A stretch of DNA of 64,000 nucleotides. Source: an uncultured Trueperaceae bacterium (lineage in GTDB: Bacteria; Deinococcota; Deinococci; Deinococcales; Trueperaceae). The stretch spans positions 558,001 to 622,000 of the forward strand of contig CALMXZ010000010.1 of NCBI GenBank assembly GCA_937873495.1, in the 5' to 3' direction. Positions 18,294 through 28,295 of this stretch are shown in pieces (within the stretch, counting starts at the first letter, position 1; every line of letters begins with the position of its first letter). The notes below the pieces were generated by a model that worked only from the letters and a program-made list of their open reading frames with translations, was not told the origin of the DNA and did no database searches. The position numbers and the translations under genes were made by a program.

Positions 18294-18441
18294 ACTTCAG
18301 CAGCCTACTTGGCCTCCTGGGCCGCGTCAAGGGGAGCGGCCGGGCGCAGGGAAACACCCGCCGATCGAGCGGGTACCGGTGTCGACCGCGCCGACGGATG
18401 GCTGCCCCGCCGGCCCGTTGACCAGTTCGGTTCACGGTCTA

Positions 18442-18447
18442 TATCGT
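18442..18447 (+). promoter_or_regulatory. Leaderless -10 of the cyclase-fold gene
   Basis: TATCGT, 6 nt before the ATG at 18454; no Shine-Dalgarno. Confidence 0.45.
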
Positions 18448-18453
18448 TCCTCC

Positions 18454-19371
18454 ATGTCCACCGAGAGCTCCACCGTTCGCTGGCTCCTGCGCGGTGACCC
18501 TGCCATCAGGTGGCAGACCCTGCGCGACCTGGTTGGCGCCCCCACCGCCGAGTACGAAGCGGAGCGCGCCGACGTCGCCATGCGCGGCTGGGGCGCGGAG
18601 TTGCTTGCACGCCAGAGCGACGACGGTCGATGGCGCGTCGAGCGGGCGGAGTGGCCGTTGGCGCCCACGCTCTACTCGTTGCAGCTCCTGCGACAGTGCG
18701 GGCTCGACCCGCGGAGCGAACAGGCCCGGCGCGCCATCGCGAGGGTGCAGGAGGGGGTGCGCTGGGAGTTCTGGGGCGACGCCCCGTTCTTCGACGGCGA
18801 GGTGGAGCCGTGCATAAACGGCGGCGTGCTGGCGGTGGGGGCCTACTTCGGTGTGGCCTCCTCCAAGCTGCTCGATCGCCTGCTGGGAGAACAACTCGCT
18901 GACGGCGGCTGGAACTGCGAGGCGGAGAACGGCTCGGTGCGCTCGTCGTTCCACACGACGATCTGCGTGTTGGAGGGCCTGCTCGAGTACGAGAGGTCGA
19001 TAGGGCCCGCGCCCGCCGTGACCCAGGCGAGGTTGCGCGCCGAGGAGTACCTGCTGGAACGCGGCTTGCTGAGGCGCGCCAGCACGGGCAAGGTCATCGA
19101 TACGTACTGGACGCGCTTCCCGTTCCCCACCTACTGGCGTTACGACGTGCTACGCGCCCTCGAGCACCTATGCGCCGCTGGGCGCGGGCCCGACCCCCGG
19201 CTGAGTGAACCGCTGGGCATCGTCAGGCGCCGGCGCAGGCAGGACGGCCGGTGGTCTCTGGGTGAGCCGTACGGCTTCGATCACCACGGCGTAGCGCTCG
19301 ACCCTGGTCGCGGGAAGCCGAGCCGCTGGGTGACGCTCCGTGCTGCGCGGGTCCTGAAGCATCTCGGGTAG
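18454..19371 (+). CDS. Terpenoid-cyclase/prenyltransferase (alpha/alpha toroid) fold protein
   Basis: A 305-residue soluble protein with repeated alpha-alpha units of the squalene-cyclase/prenyltransferase type. Visible QW-like repeats are LARQSDDGRWRV, LGEQLADGGWNCEAENGS and RRRRQDGRWSLGEPYG. There is no DxDD acid motif of true squalene-hopene cyclase and no signal peptide, so cyclase activity is not implied. Homologous 'squalene cyclase-like' proteins in many bacteria lack an assigned function. The start ATG has TATCGT 6 nt upstream, favouring it over the longer in-frame start at 18379. Confidence 0.7.
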   Translation: MSTESSTVRWLLRGDPAIRWQTLRDLVGAPTAEYEAERADVAMRGWGAELLARQSDDGRWRVERAEWPLAPTLYSLQLLRQCGLDPRSEQARRAIARVQEGVRWEFWGDAPFFDGEVEPCINGGVLAVGAYFGVASSKLLDRLLGEQLADGGWNCEAENGSVRSSFHTTICVLEGLLEYERSIGPAPAVTQARLRAEEYLLERGLLRRASTGKVIDTYWTRFPFPTYWRYDVLRALEHLCAAGRGPDPRLSEPLGIVRRRRRQDGRWSLGEPYGFDHHGVALDPGRGKPSRWVTLRAARVLKHLG

Positions 19372-19451
19372 GGCCAGGGCGAGGTGGCAAGCTCTGGCAG
19401 GTTGCGCGCTTAGCGCGAACCTCCCACGGCTAGCGCCAGGCCGGGCCACTC

Positions 19452-21500
19452 TCACTGCAGCTCGAAGCTCACCCGCGACGCACGCCCTGCGGCGTCCACC
19501 ACCGAGAGCGTCACGAACCCGGGGCCGTCCAGGTTCAGGCGGGTCTCGCGCTCGTAGCTTCCGACGGCCACCGGAGCGCCGTCGGCGAACCAGGTGAACG
19601 GCGCCTGGCCGCGCTCGACGCGCGCGAGGATGCCGCCCGCCAGCGGAGCGATGGCGGCGCCGTCGGGAGGGAAGACCACCTTGGGCGCGTCGTCAACGGT
19701 CATCTGCCGCGCCCCGAACTGCCTGAGCGGGGGCGGCAGCTCGGCGTTCGATGCCACGATCAGCGTGCCGGGCGGCGCCGGTGGCAGCGGCGTCGGCCGG
19801 GCCGAGAGGCGCGCGAAGACCTCGAACAGCACGGGCGTCGCCACGTCGGCTCCCGTGATGGCAGGCACGGGCGTGCCGTCCGCGCGCCCCACCCATACGC
19901 CGGCCACGTGCGCGCCGTCGAAGCCGAGCGCCAACGCGTCGCGGTGGCCGCTCGACGTGCCCGTCTTGACGGCGAGCGGCCAATCGGGCAGTGCCGCCAC
20001 GCGGCGTATGCCCGCGAGGATGTCCGCGACTTGCCACGCGGCTTGCGGCGTGAGCAGCCGCACGGGCTGCGTCTTCGCGTCGCCGGGCGTGGCGTGGAGC
20101 GCCACCGCTTCGCCGCCGCGCGCTATGGCGGCGTAGAGCTGCACCAGCCCCTGTAGGCTCACGCCGATGCCGCCGAGCGTGATGGCCAGGCCGGGCGTGC
20201 CGCCGGGCACCTGGGCCTCGATGCCCGCCTGCCGCAACGCCGCCAGCACGCGCGCGGGGCCCAGCGCCTGGGCGAGCGCCACCACCGGGAGGTTCAGCGA
20301 CGCCCGCAGCGCCTCGCGGGCGCTGACCGGCCCTCTGAAGGTGCCGTCGAAGTTCTGGGGCGCGTAGCCGTCGTACTCCTCGGGGCGGTCGTTCAGCAGC
20401 GTCTCCGGGTGCGCGATGCCGTCGGAGAACGCCAGGCCGTACACGAGCGGCTTGAGGGTGGAGCCCGGCGAGCGCAGCGCCTGGGTCATGTCGACGAAAC
20501 CCCGGCGCGCGTCGCTCGTGTAGTCGGCCGAACCGACGCTGGCGAGGATGGCGCCGCTGTCCGGGTCGGCGACGAGCAGCGCCAGCGTCGCCTGTGCCGG
20601 CAGGTCGCGCAGCGCGGCGGTGGCGACCTCTTCGAGCGAGGCCTGCAGGTCGGCGTCGAGGGTGGTGAGGTGGACCGGCCGGTCCGGCTCTGCCGCGCGC
20701 AGCCGGTCGGCCAGGTGCGGCGCCAGGCTCGGGAACGGCCGGCGCGCCGTCGGTAGCGCCTCGCGCTCGGCCGCCGCCGCGGCCTCCTGCGTGATGACGC
20801 CGAGCGCGGCGGCGCGTGCCAGCACCCTGGTGCGCGCCTCCAGCGCGGCTTCGGGATGGTCGTCCGGGGCGCGGAGGCCAGGCGCTTGCGGCAGCGCGAT
20901 CAGCAGGGCCGCCTGGGCCTCCGTCAGCCGCTCCGGCTCCTTCCCGAACCACGCCAGGCTGCCGGCGCGCACGCCCTCCAGGTTGCCGCCCATCGGGGCG
21001 AGCTGCAGGTACAACGCGAGGATCTCGTCCTTTGACAGCGCCCTCTCCAGCGCCAGCGCCACGCGCACCTGCCGCAGCTTGCCGGCCCACGAGCCCGTGG
21101 CACCGTCCTCCAGCAGGCGCGCGACCTGCATCGTGAGCGTCGAGCTGCCCGAGACCACCCGCCCGTGCAGGACGAACTGCACGGCGGCGCGCGCGGCCGA
21201 GCGCAGGTCGACCCCGTGGTGCGAGTAGAAGCGCCGGTCCTCGTAGGCGAGCAGCATGGCCAGGTAGCCGGCGTCCACCTGTTTCGGTGCCACCCCGAGC
21301 CGCCACCGCCCGTCCGCGACCGTGAAGGCGCGCAGCAACCGCCCGTCGCGCGCCAGCACCTCGACGGAGGTCGGGACGGCCAGTGGCGGCAGGTCCGTGG
21401 TCGCCACCCACCGGTCGAAGGCGAGCCAGGCGGCGAGCGCGAGCGCCAGCGCGGCCGGCACCGCGACGGAGAGGCGGGGCCTGCGCTCGTGCGTGCTCAC
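19452..21500 (-). CDS. pbpC: Penicillin-binding protein 1C
   Basis: A 682-residue bifunctional class A penicillin-binding protein with one N-terminal anchor (about 11-30). The glycosyltransferase domain has the catalytic Glu in EDRRFYSHHGVD (87) and the GSSTLTMQ motif. The transpeptidase domain has SPGSTLKP (about 343-350), the SLN triad member and KTGTSSG (about 511). The C-terminal region from about 600 is the BiPBP_C domain found in PBP1C. It polymerises and cross-links peptidoglycan outside the membrane. The GTG start overlaps the stop of the alpha-2-macroglobulin gene (GTGA); this pairing is common and suggests a shared envelope-defence role. Confidence 0.95.
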   Translation of the reverse strand: MSTHERRPRLSVAVPAALALALAAWLAFDRWVATTDLPPLAVPTSVEVLARDGRLLRAFTVADGRWRLGVAPKQVDAGYLAMLLAYEDRRFYSHHGVDLRSAARAAVQFVLHGRVVSGSSTLTMQVARLLEDGATGSWAGKLRQVRVALALERALSKDEILALYLQLAPMGGNLEGVRAGSLAWFGKEPERLTEAQAALLIALPQAPGLRAPDDHPEAALEARTRVLARAAALGVITQEAAAAAEREALPTARRPFPSLAPHLADRLRAAEPDRPVHLTTLDADLQASLEEVATAALRDLPAQATLALLVADPDSGAILASVGSADYTSDARRGFVDMTQALRSPGSTLKPLVYGLAFSDGIAHPETLLNDRPEEYDGYAPQNFDGTFRGPVSAREALRASLNLPVVALAQALGPARVLAALRQAGIEAQVPGGTPGLAITLGGIGVSLQGLVQLYAAIARGGEAVALHATPGDAKTQPVRLLTPQAAWQVADILAGIRRVAALPDWPLAVKTGTSSGHRDALALGFDGAHVAGVWVGRADGTPVPAITGADVATPVLFEVFARLSARPTPLPPAPPGTLIVASNAELPPPLRQFGARQMTVDDAPKVVFPPDGAAIAPLAGGILARVERGQAPFTWFADGAPVAVGSYERETRLNLDGPGFVTLSVVDAAGRASRVSFELQ

Positions 21501-24500
21501 GGCCGGATCGTCACGTCCCCGGTGGCGCTCAGCGCGTAGTTGCCTGGGCGGTACATGTCCTCGACCTTTGCCGCCGGGTAGTGGAACGTGCCGGGCGACA
21601 CGGCGCGCATGACGTACGCGAGCCGCAGCGGTTCGCCCGACGTCCAGGTGCCCGCCGCCAAGAAGCGTTCGGAACGCGCCTCGGTTATGTCGGCCGCGAA
21701 CGGCACCGTCAACCAGTCGAGCGCGCGGATGTCGCCCTCGCGCAGGAGGTTGGCGTTGTCGATCTCGAAGCCGGCCGCCAGGGCGTCGTCGATCATCAGC
21801 CGGCCGCCTGCCACGCCGCGGTCGGGGCGTACCTCGAGGACGACGACCAGCCGGTCGCCGACCTGCACGGAGCCGAGGTCGGCCGGCGCGCCTTCCGGGG
21901 TGTAGTGGCTGCGCGTGATGGTGTAGCCGACGCCGCCGGCCGCGGGCGCCACCTCCGGCACCCCGAAGGTCGTGAGCGTGACGAGCACCTCCTCGTCACC
22001 GTCGTTGCGCAGCGTGGCGGGCGTGCCGTCGTAGAGCCGCACGACGTTACCGACGACGGGCCGATCGTTCACGACGAGCCCCTGGTCGCGCGCGCCGAGC
22101 GCCACCGCGGCCCGCAGCGCCCACGCCGCCTCCTGCGTGGAGAGCCAGGTGACGGGGGTGCCGTTGGCGACCAAGTTGGCCAGCTGCGCGCGGTCGACGA
22201 CCCGGCTGCCTGCCTCGACGGCCAAGGCCAGTAGCCCGGCGCGGTCGCGCAGCGACGTGCCGTAGTCGGCTCGCCACCCTCCGTCGTCGTCGGCGGTCAG
22301 CGCCAGGCCTTGCGCCTGGGCGAACAGCGCCTCGGAGCGCGCGGTCTCGCCGTATGCCGCCAGCGCCGCGCCGAGGTGCGCCGCTGCCAGGGGCGTGTCG
22401 AAGCGCTCGGCGAGGGTGTCGGCGTAGTACCTGAGGTCGCCGATGGCGGCCTCGCCGGCGCGGGCCAGCACGTAGAAGGCGTAGGCGTAGCCGGCCGCGC
22501 CGTCCTGCATGGTCCCGGCCTGCGCCACGCGGTTGCGCAGGTTGTCGAGCGCCATGCGCGTGGGCGTGGCCGGCACGCTCAACCCCTGCGCCTCGGCGCG
22601 CAGCAGCACGTCCGTCACGTAGGCGTCGAGCCACAGGTCGTAGTCGTAACCGCCCGCGCCCCACAGGCCGAAGCTCCCGGTGCGCCCTTGGCGCGTGAGG
22701 ATGCGGTCGAGCGCGTCCTGCGCCCGGCTTCGCGCCTCTGCATCGCTCAGGACGCCGAGCCGGCGCACCGGGTCGGGCGCCCACAAGAGCGGGACGAGCA
22801 TGGAGGCGAGCTGCTCGGTGCAGCCGTACGGGTAGGCGAGCAGGCGCTGAACTAGGCCCAGCTGGTCGAGCGCGGCGCCGGCGCCGGCGAACAGGGTGGC
22901 GCGCGCCGTGCCCGGCAGGAAGCCGGCCAACGCCGCCTCGTCGAAGAGGAACGTCTCGCCGGGCGCCAGCGTGAACCGCGAGGTGCGCGCCGTCTCGGGG
23001 TCGGTCTGCCGCACGCTCAGGCGCACCTCGCGCTCCAGTACGCGCCCCTCCGGCGTGGTGAGCGCGATGCGGTAGGTGTACTCGCCCGCTTGTGCAGGCT
23101 GCAGCGGCACGTCGACCACTGCCCGCCCGCCGGCGGCCAGGGTCACGGTGCCGGGCGCCTCGCCAAGGCCGTACCCCTCGACGGCGAGGCCCATCTCGCC
23201 CGCGGGCCCGCTGACATGCGTGAGCTCGATGCGCAGGCGGCTCGCGTCGCCGGGCGCTAGGAAGCGCGGCAGGCTGGGCTGCACCACGACGGGGTCGCGC
23301 ACGAGGACGTCGGCCTGTGCCTGCCCGACGGCGGTGTCGCTCCACACCACGGCCATGAGGCGCACGGTGCCGTTGAAGGCGGGCAGGTCGAACCCGAGCT
23401 CCGCGCGCCCGTCCACCAGCGTGACAGGACCCGAGAACAGCGCCAGCAACTCCTCGGCCGGTGCCGGGCCGGCGTTCACCGCCTCCGTCTCGGCGCCGCC
23501 GCCGGAACGGACCTGGCCGAGCACGCCTTGGGTCGCGTCGATCAGGCGCCCGTAGAGATCGCGCACGGCCACGCCGAGGCGGCGCTGGCCGAAGAAGTAG
23601 TCCTGCGGGTCCGGGGCCGTGAAGCCCGTGAGGTTGAGCACGCCGACGTCGACCGCCGCGACGGTGGCGAACGCCTCGCCGTCCGGCAGGTCGGGCACGG
23701 TCAGCACCACGGCGAGCCGGCCCCGCGGGTCGGCGGCGGCGGGCGCGGTGAGGCTCACGTCGAGCGCGCGCTCCCCTGGTTCCACCGCGGCGTACGCCAC
23801 GCCGAGGCTCCTAGCGGGCGCGTGGCCGGCGGCGGCGCTCGGGCGCACGAGGCTCGCCGTGACGTAGGCGCCGGTGCCCCACTCGCCTGTCACGGTCAGA
23901 TCGACCGTCGTCTCGCCCGTCACCTCGACGAGGCGCAGGTCGACCACGCGGTCCGAGAGCACCGTCACCAACGCGGTGCCGAGCGCTTCAGGCGCCGCGT
24001 CGGGAGCATCCGAAGGAACGCCGTCCGGCACGATGCGCAGGCGCGCCACGTCGCCCGGGGAGTAGCTGGCCTTGTCGAGCGACACCTGGAGCAGGTCCGG
24101 CGTGTCGCGCGTGGCGTCCATGCCGTACCAGCCCGCCGAGAAGGCGACGGAGGAGCTAGCGAAGCCCCCTGCCTGGCGGGTGGCTGCCGCCGGTTGACCG
24201 GCGGAGGTGCCGCTGTCGTACGTGACGCGCAGTTCGTACTGGCCCCACGTGACGGGCACCGAGACGTGGGCCGGGCCGCCCGCCACGCTCGCCACCCCCT
24301 CGCCGATGCGCTGGCGTTGGGTGACGGGCTCCCAGAACCACCGGCCGTCGACGGCGTACCACTGGTAGCGGGTCAGCACCCTGTCGGCCTGCCAGCGCAG
24401 CTCGCCGGTCAGCGCGGCGCCGTCGGGCGCCACGAGCACCAGGTCGAAGCCGGCCTCGCCGTTCTCGGCCAACGCGCCGTCGAAGTTCGGGCGGATGCCG

Positions 24501-27079
24501 ACGACGGGGCCGGCGGGGCGCAGGGCGACCGTGAGGTCGCGTTCGACGGGCCGGGAAGCGCCGTCGATGAGCAGGGCCTGGACGTTGAGGGTGTAGGGGC
24601 GGGCGTCGAGCTGCAGACCGTCGAGGGGCAGCGGCGCCTCCAGGCGCCCAGCGGCGTCGGTCGTTAGGCCCGCGGGGAACATGCGCCGTTGGGTGTCGAG
24701 GCGCTGGTCGTGGCGCCCGAAGGAGAAGCCCGGCCAGCCGGCGAGCTCAGAAGTCGTGGTCACGCTGACGCTGCCCGAGAGCGTCAGGCCGGCCGCCGGG
24801 GCGCCGAACAGGTAGCGCGCCTCGAGGCTGAGGTCGGGCGCCGCCGCCGGGTCAACGGGGCCGCCGTCGCCGAGCGCCAGCGTGAAGTCGCTGCGCTCCG
24901 GCAGGAAGTCCTCGACCAGCACGCTCTTGGCCGCCAGGGCCAGGGCCTCTGGATCGGCGTATGTCTCTATGCGCCACACGCCGCGCGGCACGTCGGCGCC
25001 GAGCGCGAACGCGACCACGTGACCGCCGGCGACGCCGCCGTCCGTTACGACGCGCGCGTACTCGACGCCATCGGGCCTGAGGAGCAGGACGGTCAGCGGC
25101 AGGCCCGTGACGGCGCGTGCTCCGGCGTCGCGCACGAGGGCCGTCAGGTTGACGGTCTCGCCGGGGCGGTAGGCGCCGCGGTCCGTGGTCATGAACACGT
25201 CGAGCGGGCCGGGGGAGACGCGGCCGGCGACGCCGCGGTCCGAGAGGTCGAACTCCGGCTCCTCGAGCGACAGCACCGCCAGGTCGTCATCCCCTTCGAC
25301 GAGCACGAGGGCTGGGGCGGCGTTGCCCGTGCCCCGCGCCAGGCCGGCCGGGAACACCACGTGCCCGTCGGCGTCGGTCGACGCTTCGCCCAGCACGCGG
25401 TTCGAGCGCGCCACCAACTCGACGCGCAGGCCCTCGACAGGCCGGCCGTCCGACAGGCGCTGCACGACCACGTGCAGGCCGTCCGTACCGGCCAGGGTGG
25501 TGACGCCCAGGTCGGAGACGAGGAACCACTGCGTGGCGGGCGGGGTGTCGTAAGGGTCGGCGTCTGGCACGCTCGCGCGCAGCACGTAGACGCCGGGTGC
25601 GAGCGTGCCGACCTCGTCCAGCGGCAGCAGCGACGTGGTCGTGTCGTTGAGGCCACCGATCAGCCGCGCCTCGCCTTCCCAGACCGTCTCGGCCAGGAGG
25701 TCCTCGAAGCGCGCGCCGTCCCACGCGCCAAGGGCTTGGAGGAAGCTGCCCTGGCGGATGGCGGTGACGACGTTCCGGTCCGACACGTGGAGGAGGCGCA
25801 GGTCGAGCCGATCAGCGTTGACGGTCTCCACCGGGAGCGCGCGCGGGCCCGTGGCGGGCAGGACGTAGGTCCGGCCAGGGAAGCGCACCGTCGGCTCGCG
25901 GTCGCGCACGTAGACGGTGAGGGGCACGTCGCGCGCCAGGGAATCGCCGCCGGCGCTCGGCAGGCCGGCGCGCAGCGTGAGATCGTAGGTCTTGCCGTAG
26001 ACGGTGCCCGTGACGCAGAGCTGCTGGCCCTCCACCTCGAGTGCCAGGGAGGCGGTGCGCCGTACGAAGGGCGCGTAGTCGCGCGCCGGCGAGAGGTCGT
26101 CGGAGAAGGTGACGCAGATGCGCGGCGCGGTGGTGCTGGCGTCCACGTCGTGCGAGAGCACGCGGAAGCCGAACGCCTCGCGCAGGCGCGCAAGGTCGGC
26201 AGAGGCGATACCAGGCGTGAGGCGGTCGGCGAGCCGCATGGCTTCCAGCGCCGCCGGGCCGCGGTAGGTGGCTTCCAAGGCTTGTGAGAGGACGACGAGC
26301 GCGGCGCCGCGTGAGGCTTCCGGCAGGCGCAGCGTGGCGTTGAGCGCGGCGAGGAGGGCGCGGCTGTTCAACGTGTAGCGTCGGTCGGGGTCCTTCGCGG
26401 CCTGAGCCGCGAGGGCGCGGGCGTGCGCGAGCCACGCCGGGCCGCTGTCGGCCACGGTCACGGCGGCGCCGGTGAAGGCCACGGCGCCCGCGGACTCCTG
26501 CCCCTGGGCCGCGGCCAGCCAGTCCGCTTCCGTCCGGCCGTCGGCCTGGTACGACTGGGCCAGCGTTTCCGCCTGCCTGCGGGCGGCTTCGAGCTCGCTA
26601 GCGTCCAGGAAGGTGAGCTGCGCTGCGGCGGAGGCGGCGTTCTCGAGCACGTCAGCCGGCTGAGCGGTGATCACCCCGGAGACCGCCCCTGCGAACGGCA
26701 CCGGCTCGCCCAGGTTCTCCTTGAGGAAACAGGCGCCCTGGCGCACGTTGAACGTGAACGCCACGCACCCGCCCTCGCGCAGGCAGTTGGCCTGGCACTG
26801 CTCCAACGTGACGTCGAAGAGCGAGGCCATGTCGTTGCCGGGGTAGTCGGTGTCCGACACGGTGGTGGCGTAGCGCTCGGGGACGGGCGCGGCCTGCGCC
26901 GAGGCGCGCGGCGCCAGCCACGGCAGCGCTTGGAGCAGCGCGAGGGCGAGGGCGAGGGCGCACGCGGAGGATACGAGTCGGGCGCGCTGGTTGCCTGGTC
27001 GCGCTTGCTGGTGGCCGGCCGGGCGGTGACCGTCTCGGGAGTATGCGTTTCGTAGTGAAAAGCGGGTCGGCCGATGCAT
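21497..27079 (-). CDS. Bacterial alpha-2-macroglobulin with N-terminal PAN/Apple domain
   Basis: A 1860-residue secreted or surface protein. After a long basic start and a hydrophobic signal (about 36-62) comes a Cys-rich PAN/Apple-like module (about 78-130, with CQANCLREGGCVAF and GACFLKE). MG-type beta domains follow, and the thioester motif GCTEQ is at about 1420 within the complement-like helical domain. Such proteins trap attacking proteases through the thioester and partner with PbpC in repairing the wall; that is known of the family. The start has AGGAGG 7 nt upstream. The intact thioester argues for an active protease trap. A Cys lipobox is not obvious. Confidence 0.93.
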   Translation of the reverse strand: MHRPTRFSLRNAYSRDGHRPAGHQQARPGNQRARLVSSACALALALALLQALPWLAPRASAQAAPVPERYATTVSDTDYPGNDMASLFDVTLEQCQANCLREGGCVAFTFNVRQGACFLKENLGEPVPFAGAVSGVITAQPADVLENAASAAAQLTFLDASELEAARRQAETLAQSYQADGRTEADWLAAAQGQESAGAVAFTGAAVTVADSGPAWLAHARALAAQAAKDPDRRYTLNSRALLAALNATLRLPEASRGAALVVLSQALEATYRGPAALEAMRLADRLTPGIASADLARLREAFGFRVLSHDVDASTTAPRICVTFSDDLSPARDYAPFVRRTASLALEVEGQQLCVTGTVYGKTYDLTLRAGLPSAGGDSLARDVPLTVYVRDREPTVRFPGRTYVLPATGPRALPVETVNADRLDLRLLHVSDRNVVTAIRQGSFLQALGAWDGARFEDLLAETVWEGEARLIGGLNDTTTSLLPLDEVGTLAPGVYVLRASVPDADPYDTPPATQWFLVSDLGVTTLAGTDGLHVVVQRLSDGRPVEGLRVELVARSNRVLGEASTDADGHVVFPAGLARGTGNAAPALVLVEGDDDLAVLSLEEPEFDLSDRGVAGRVSPGPLDVFMTTDRGAYRPGETVNLTALVRDAGARAVTGLPLTVLLLRPDGVEYARVVTDGGVAGGHVVAFALGADVPRGVWRIETYADPEALALAAKSVLVEDFLPERSDFTLALGDGGPVDPAAAPDLSLEARYLFGAPAAGLTLSGSVSVTTTSELAGWPGFSFGRHDQRLDTQRRMFPAGLTTDAAGRLEAPLPLDGLQLDARPYTLNVQALLIDGASRPVERDLTVALRPAGPVVGIRPNFDGALAENGEAGFDLVLVAPDGAALTGELRWQADRVLTRYQWYAVDGRWFWEPVTQRQRIGEGVASVAGGPAHVSVPVTWGQYELRVTYDSGTSAGQPAAATRQAGGFASSSVAFSAGWYGMDATRDTPDLLQVSLDKASYSPGDVARLRIVPDGVPSDAPDAAPEALGTALVTVLSDRVVDLRLVEVTGETTVDLTVTGEWGTGAYVTASLVRPSAAAGHAPARSLGVAYAAVEPGERALDVSLTAPAAADPRGRLAVVLTVPDLPDGEAFATVAAVDVGVLNLTGFTAPDPQDYFFGQRRLGVAVRDLYGRLIDATQGVLGQVRSGGGAETEAVNAGPAPAEELLALFSGPVTLVDGRAELGFDLPAFNGTVRLMAVVWSDTAVGQAQADVLVRDPVVVQPSLPRFLAPGDASRLRIELTHVSGPAGEMGLAVEGYGLGEAPGTVTLAAGGRAVVDVPLQPAQAGEYTYRIALTTPEGRVLEREVRLSVRQTDPETARTSRFTLAPGETFLFDEAALAGFLPGTARATLFAGAGAALDQLGLVQRLLAYPYGCTEQLASMLVPLLWAPDPVRRLGVLSDAEARSRAQDALDRILTRQGRTGSFGLWGAGGYDYDLWLDAYVTDVLLRAEAQGLSVPATPTRMALDNLRNRVAQAGTMQDGAAGYAYAFYVLARAGEAAIGDLRYYADTLAERFDTPLAAAHLGAALAAYGETARSEALFAQAQGLALTADDDGGWRADYGTSLRDRAGLLALAVEAGSRVVDRAQLANLVANGTPVTWLSTQEAAWALRAAVALGARDQGLVVNDRPVVGNVVRLYDGTPATLRNDGDEEVLVTLTTFGVPEVAPAAGGVGYTITRSHYTPEGAPADLGSVQVGDRLVVVLEVRPDRGVAGGRLMIDDALAAGFEIDNANLLREGDIRALDWLTVPFAADITEARSERFLAAGTWTSGEPLRLAYVMRAVSPGTFHYPAAKVEDMYRPGNYALSATGDVTIRP

Positions 27080-27273
27080 GGCTCGCCTCCTACGCCTTAG
27101 GTGGGATCACGCTAGCACGGGGCCTGTCACCGACCTCGACCAGTTCGAGACCGACAGCCTTCGCCGCTGGGAGGCTAGCCGCGAGGACGACTCGAGCCGG
27201 TGATCGAGTTCGACCTGCTCAGGGTCGTGGCCGCACATCCAGATCTCGATTCCGCTTATCGTTGAGCCTTCGC

Positions 27274-28194
27274 ATGGCTCTGCACGCCGACGAACTTCCG
27301 ATCGACGACGCACTGGTGCGGTCCCTGGTCTACCGCGACCTGCCCGAGTACGCGAGCATGACGTTGACCCCGTTGGGCGCGTCCGGCTCGACCAACGCGT
27401 TGTTCCGGCTGGGCGACGACCTGCTGGTCCGGCTGCCCAGGCAGCCCGGCGGCGGTGCGAGCATCCTCAAGGAAGCGCGCTTGACGCCGCTGTTGGCGCG
27501 GGCCCTACCGGCGGCGGTGCCCGAGGTGGTGGCCGTCGGGAACCCGGGCTTCGGCTATACGGAGCACTGGTCGGTGACCCGGTGGCTGGGTGGCGAGCAC
27601 CCGCGTCGCGCCGGGCCGGATGAGCCGGCCAAGAGCGAGCGCTTGAGTCTTGCGAACGACCTCGCGACGGTGATCCTCGGCTTACGCGCCATCGACGTCC
27701 CTGGCGTGGTGGGCGATGATCTGCGCTGGTACAGGGGCGGCGCGCTCGGCGACTTCGACGTTGCCTTGCGCCGGTACCTGGAACTGTGCCGGGGCATCCC
27801 AGGCCTGGACCTGGACCTGGCTAGGGCCGAGGCCATGTGGGACGAGGCCCTGACACTACCCGGCGCCGCCAAACCCGGCCCGGATCGCTGGTACCACGGC
27901 GACCTCGTAGCGGAGAACCTGCTGGTGACCGACGGCCGCCTGGCGGCTGTGTTGGACCTAGGCTCGGTCTCTATCGGCGACCCGACCGTCGACCTCCACG
28001 GCGCCTGGGAGGTCCTTGACGCGCCGGCGCGCGCGGCGTTCGCCGCGCGGCTCGGCGTCGGCGAGGCCGAGTGGTTGCGAGGGCGGGCGTGGGCGCTGGG
28101 GATCGCGCTCGGTGCGCTGTCTTACTACTGGGACAGTATGCCCGGTCGTCGAGACGATCGGTTGGCGATGGCTCGGAACGTGCTTGGCGACTGA
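27274..28194 (+). CDS. Aminoglycoside phosphotransferase-family kinase
   Basis: A 306-residue APH/choline-kinase-fold protein. The nucleotide loop is LGASGSTNALFRLG, the catalytic loop is WYHGDLVAENLL (HGD...N), and the metal loop is LDLGSVSIGDPTVDL in place of the usual IDFG...GDPA-DL. Small-molecule phosphorylation is likely; resistance to an antibiotic cannot be inferred. The ATG at 27274 was chosen over an in-frame start at 27043 because the fold begins soon after. No Shine-Dalgarno is visible; TATCGT lies 11 nt upstream, a little far for the leaderless pattern. The 194-base gap before it holds nothing I recognise. Confidence 0.82.
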   Translation: MALHADELPIDDALVRSLVYRDLPEYASMTLTPLGASGSTNALFRLGDDLLVRLPRQPGGGASILKEARLTPLLARALPAAVPEVVAVGNPGFGYTEHWSVTRWLGGEHPRRAGPDEPAKSERLSLANDLATVILGLRAIDVPGVVGDDLRWYRGGALGDFDVALRRYLELCRGIPGLDLDLARAEAMWDEALTLPGAAKPGPDRWYHGDLVAENLLVTDGRLAAVLDLGSVSIGDPTVDLHGAWEVLDAPARAAFAARLGVGEAEWLRGRAWALGIALGALSYYWDSMPGRRDDRLAMARNVLGD

Positions 28195-28295
28195 CGCCTG
28201 GCAGAGGGACCGCTGTCGGCGGGTTCCGCCAGAGACGCGTGGGTAGCCCGCCTCGACAAGTCCCCTTCGGCTTCGGCGGGTGCTTGGCTGTGTGC

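Noticed and set aside
23528-26287. Two long plus-strand ORFs (379 and 532 residues) antisense to the alpha-2-macroglobulin gene
   Set aside because: Low-complexity Arg/Gly/Ala/Val translations with no recognisable domain; the minus-strand gene has clear domains.
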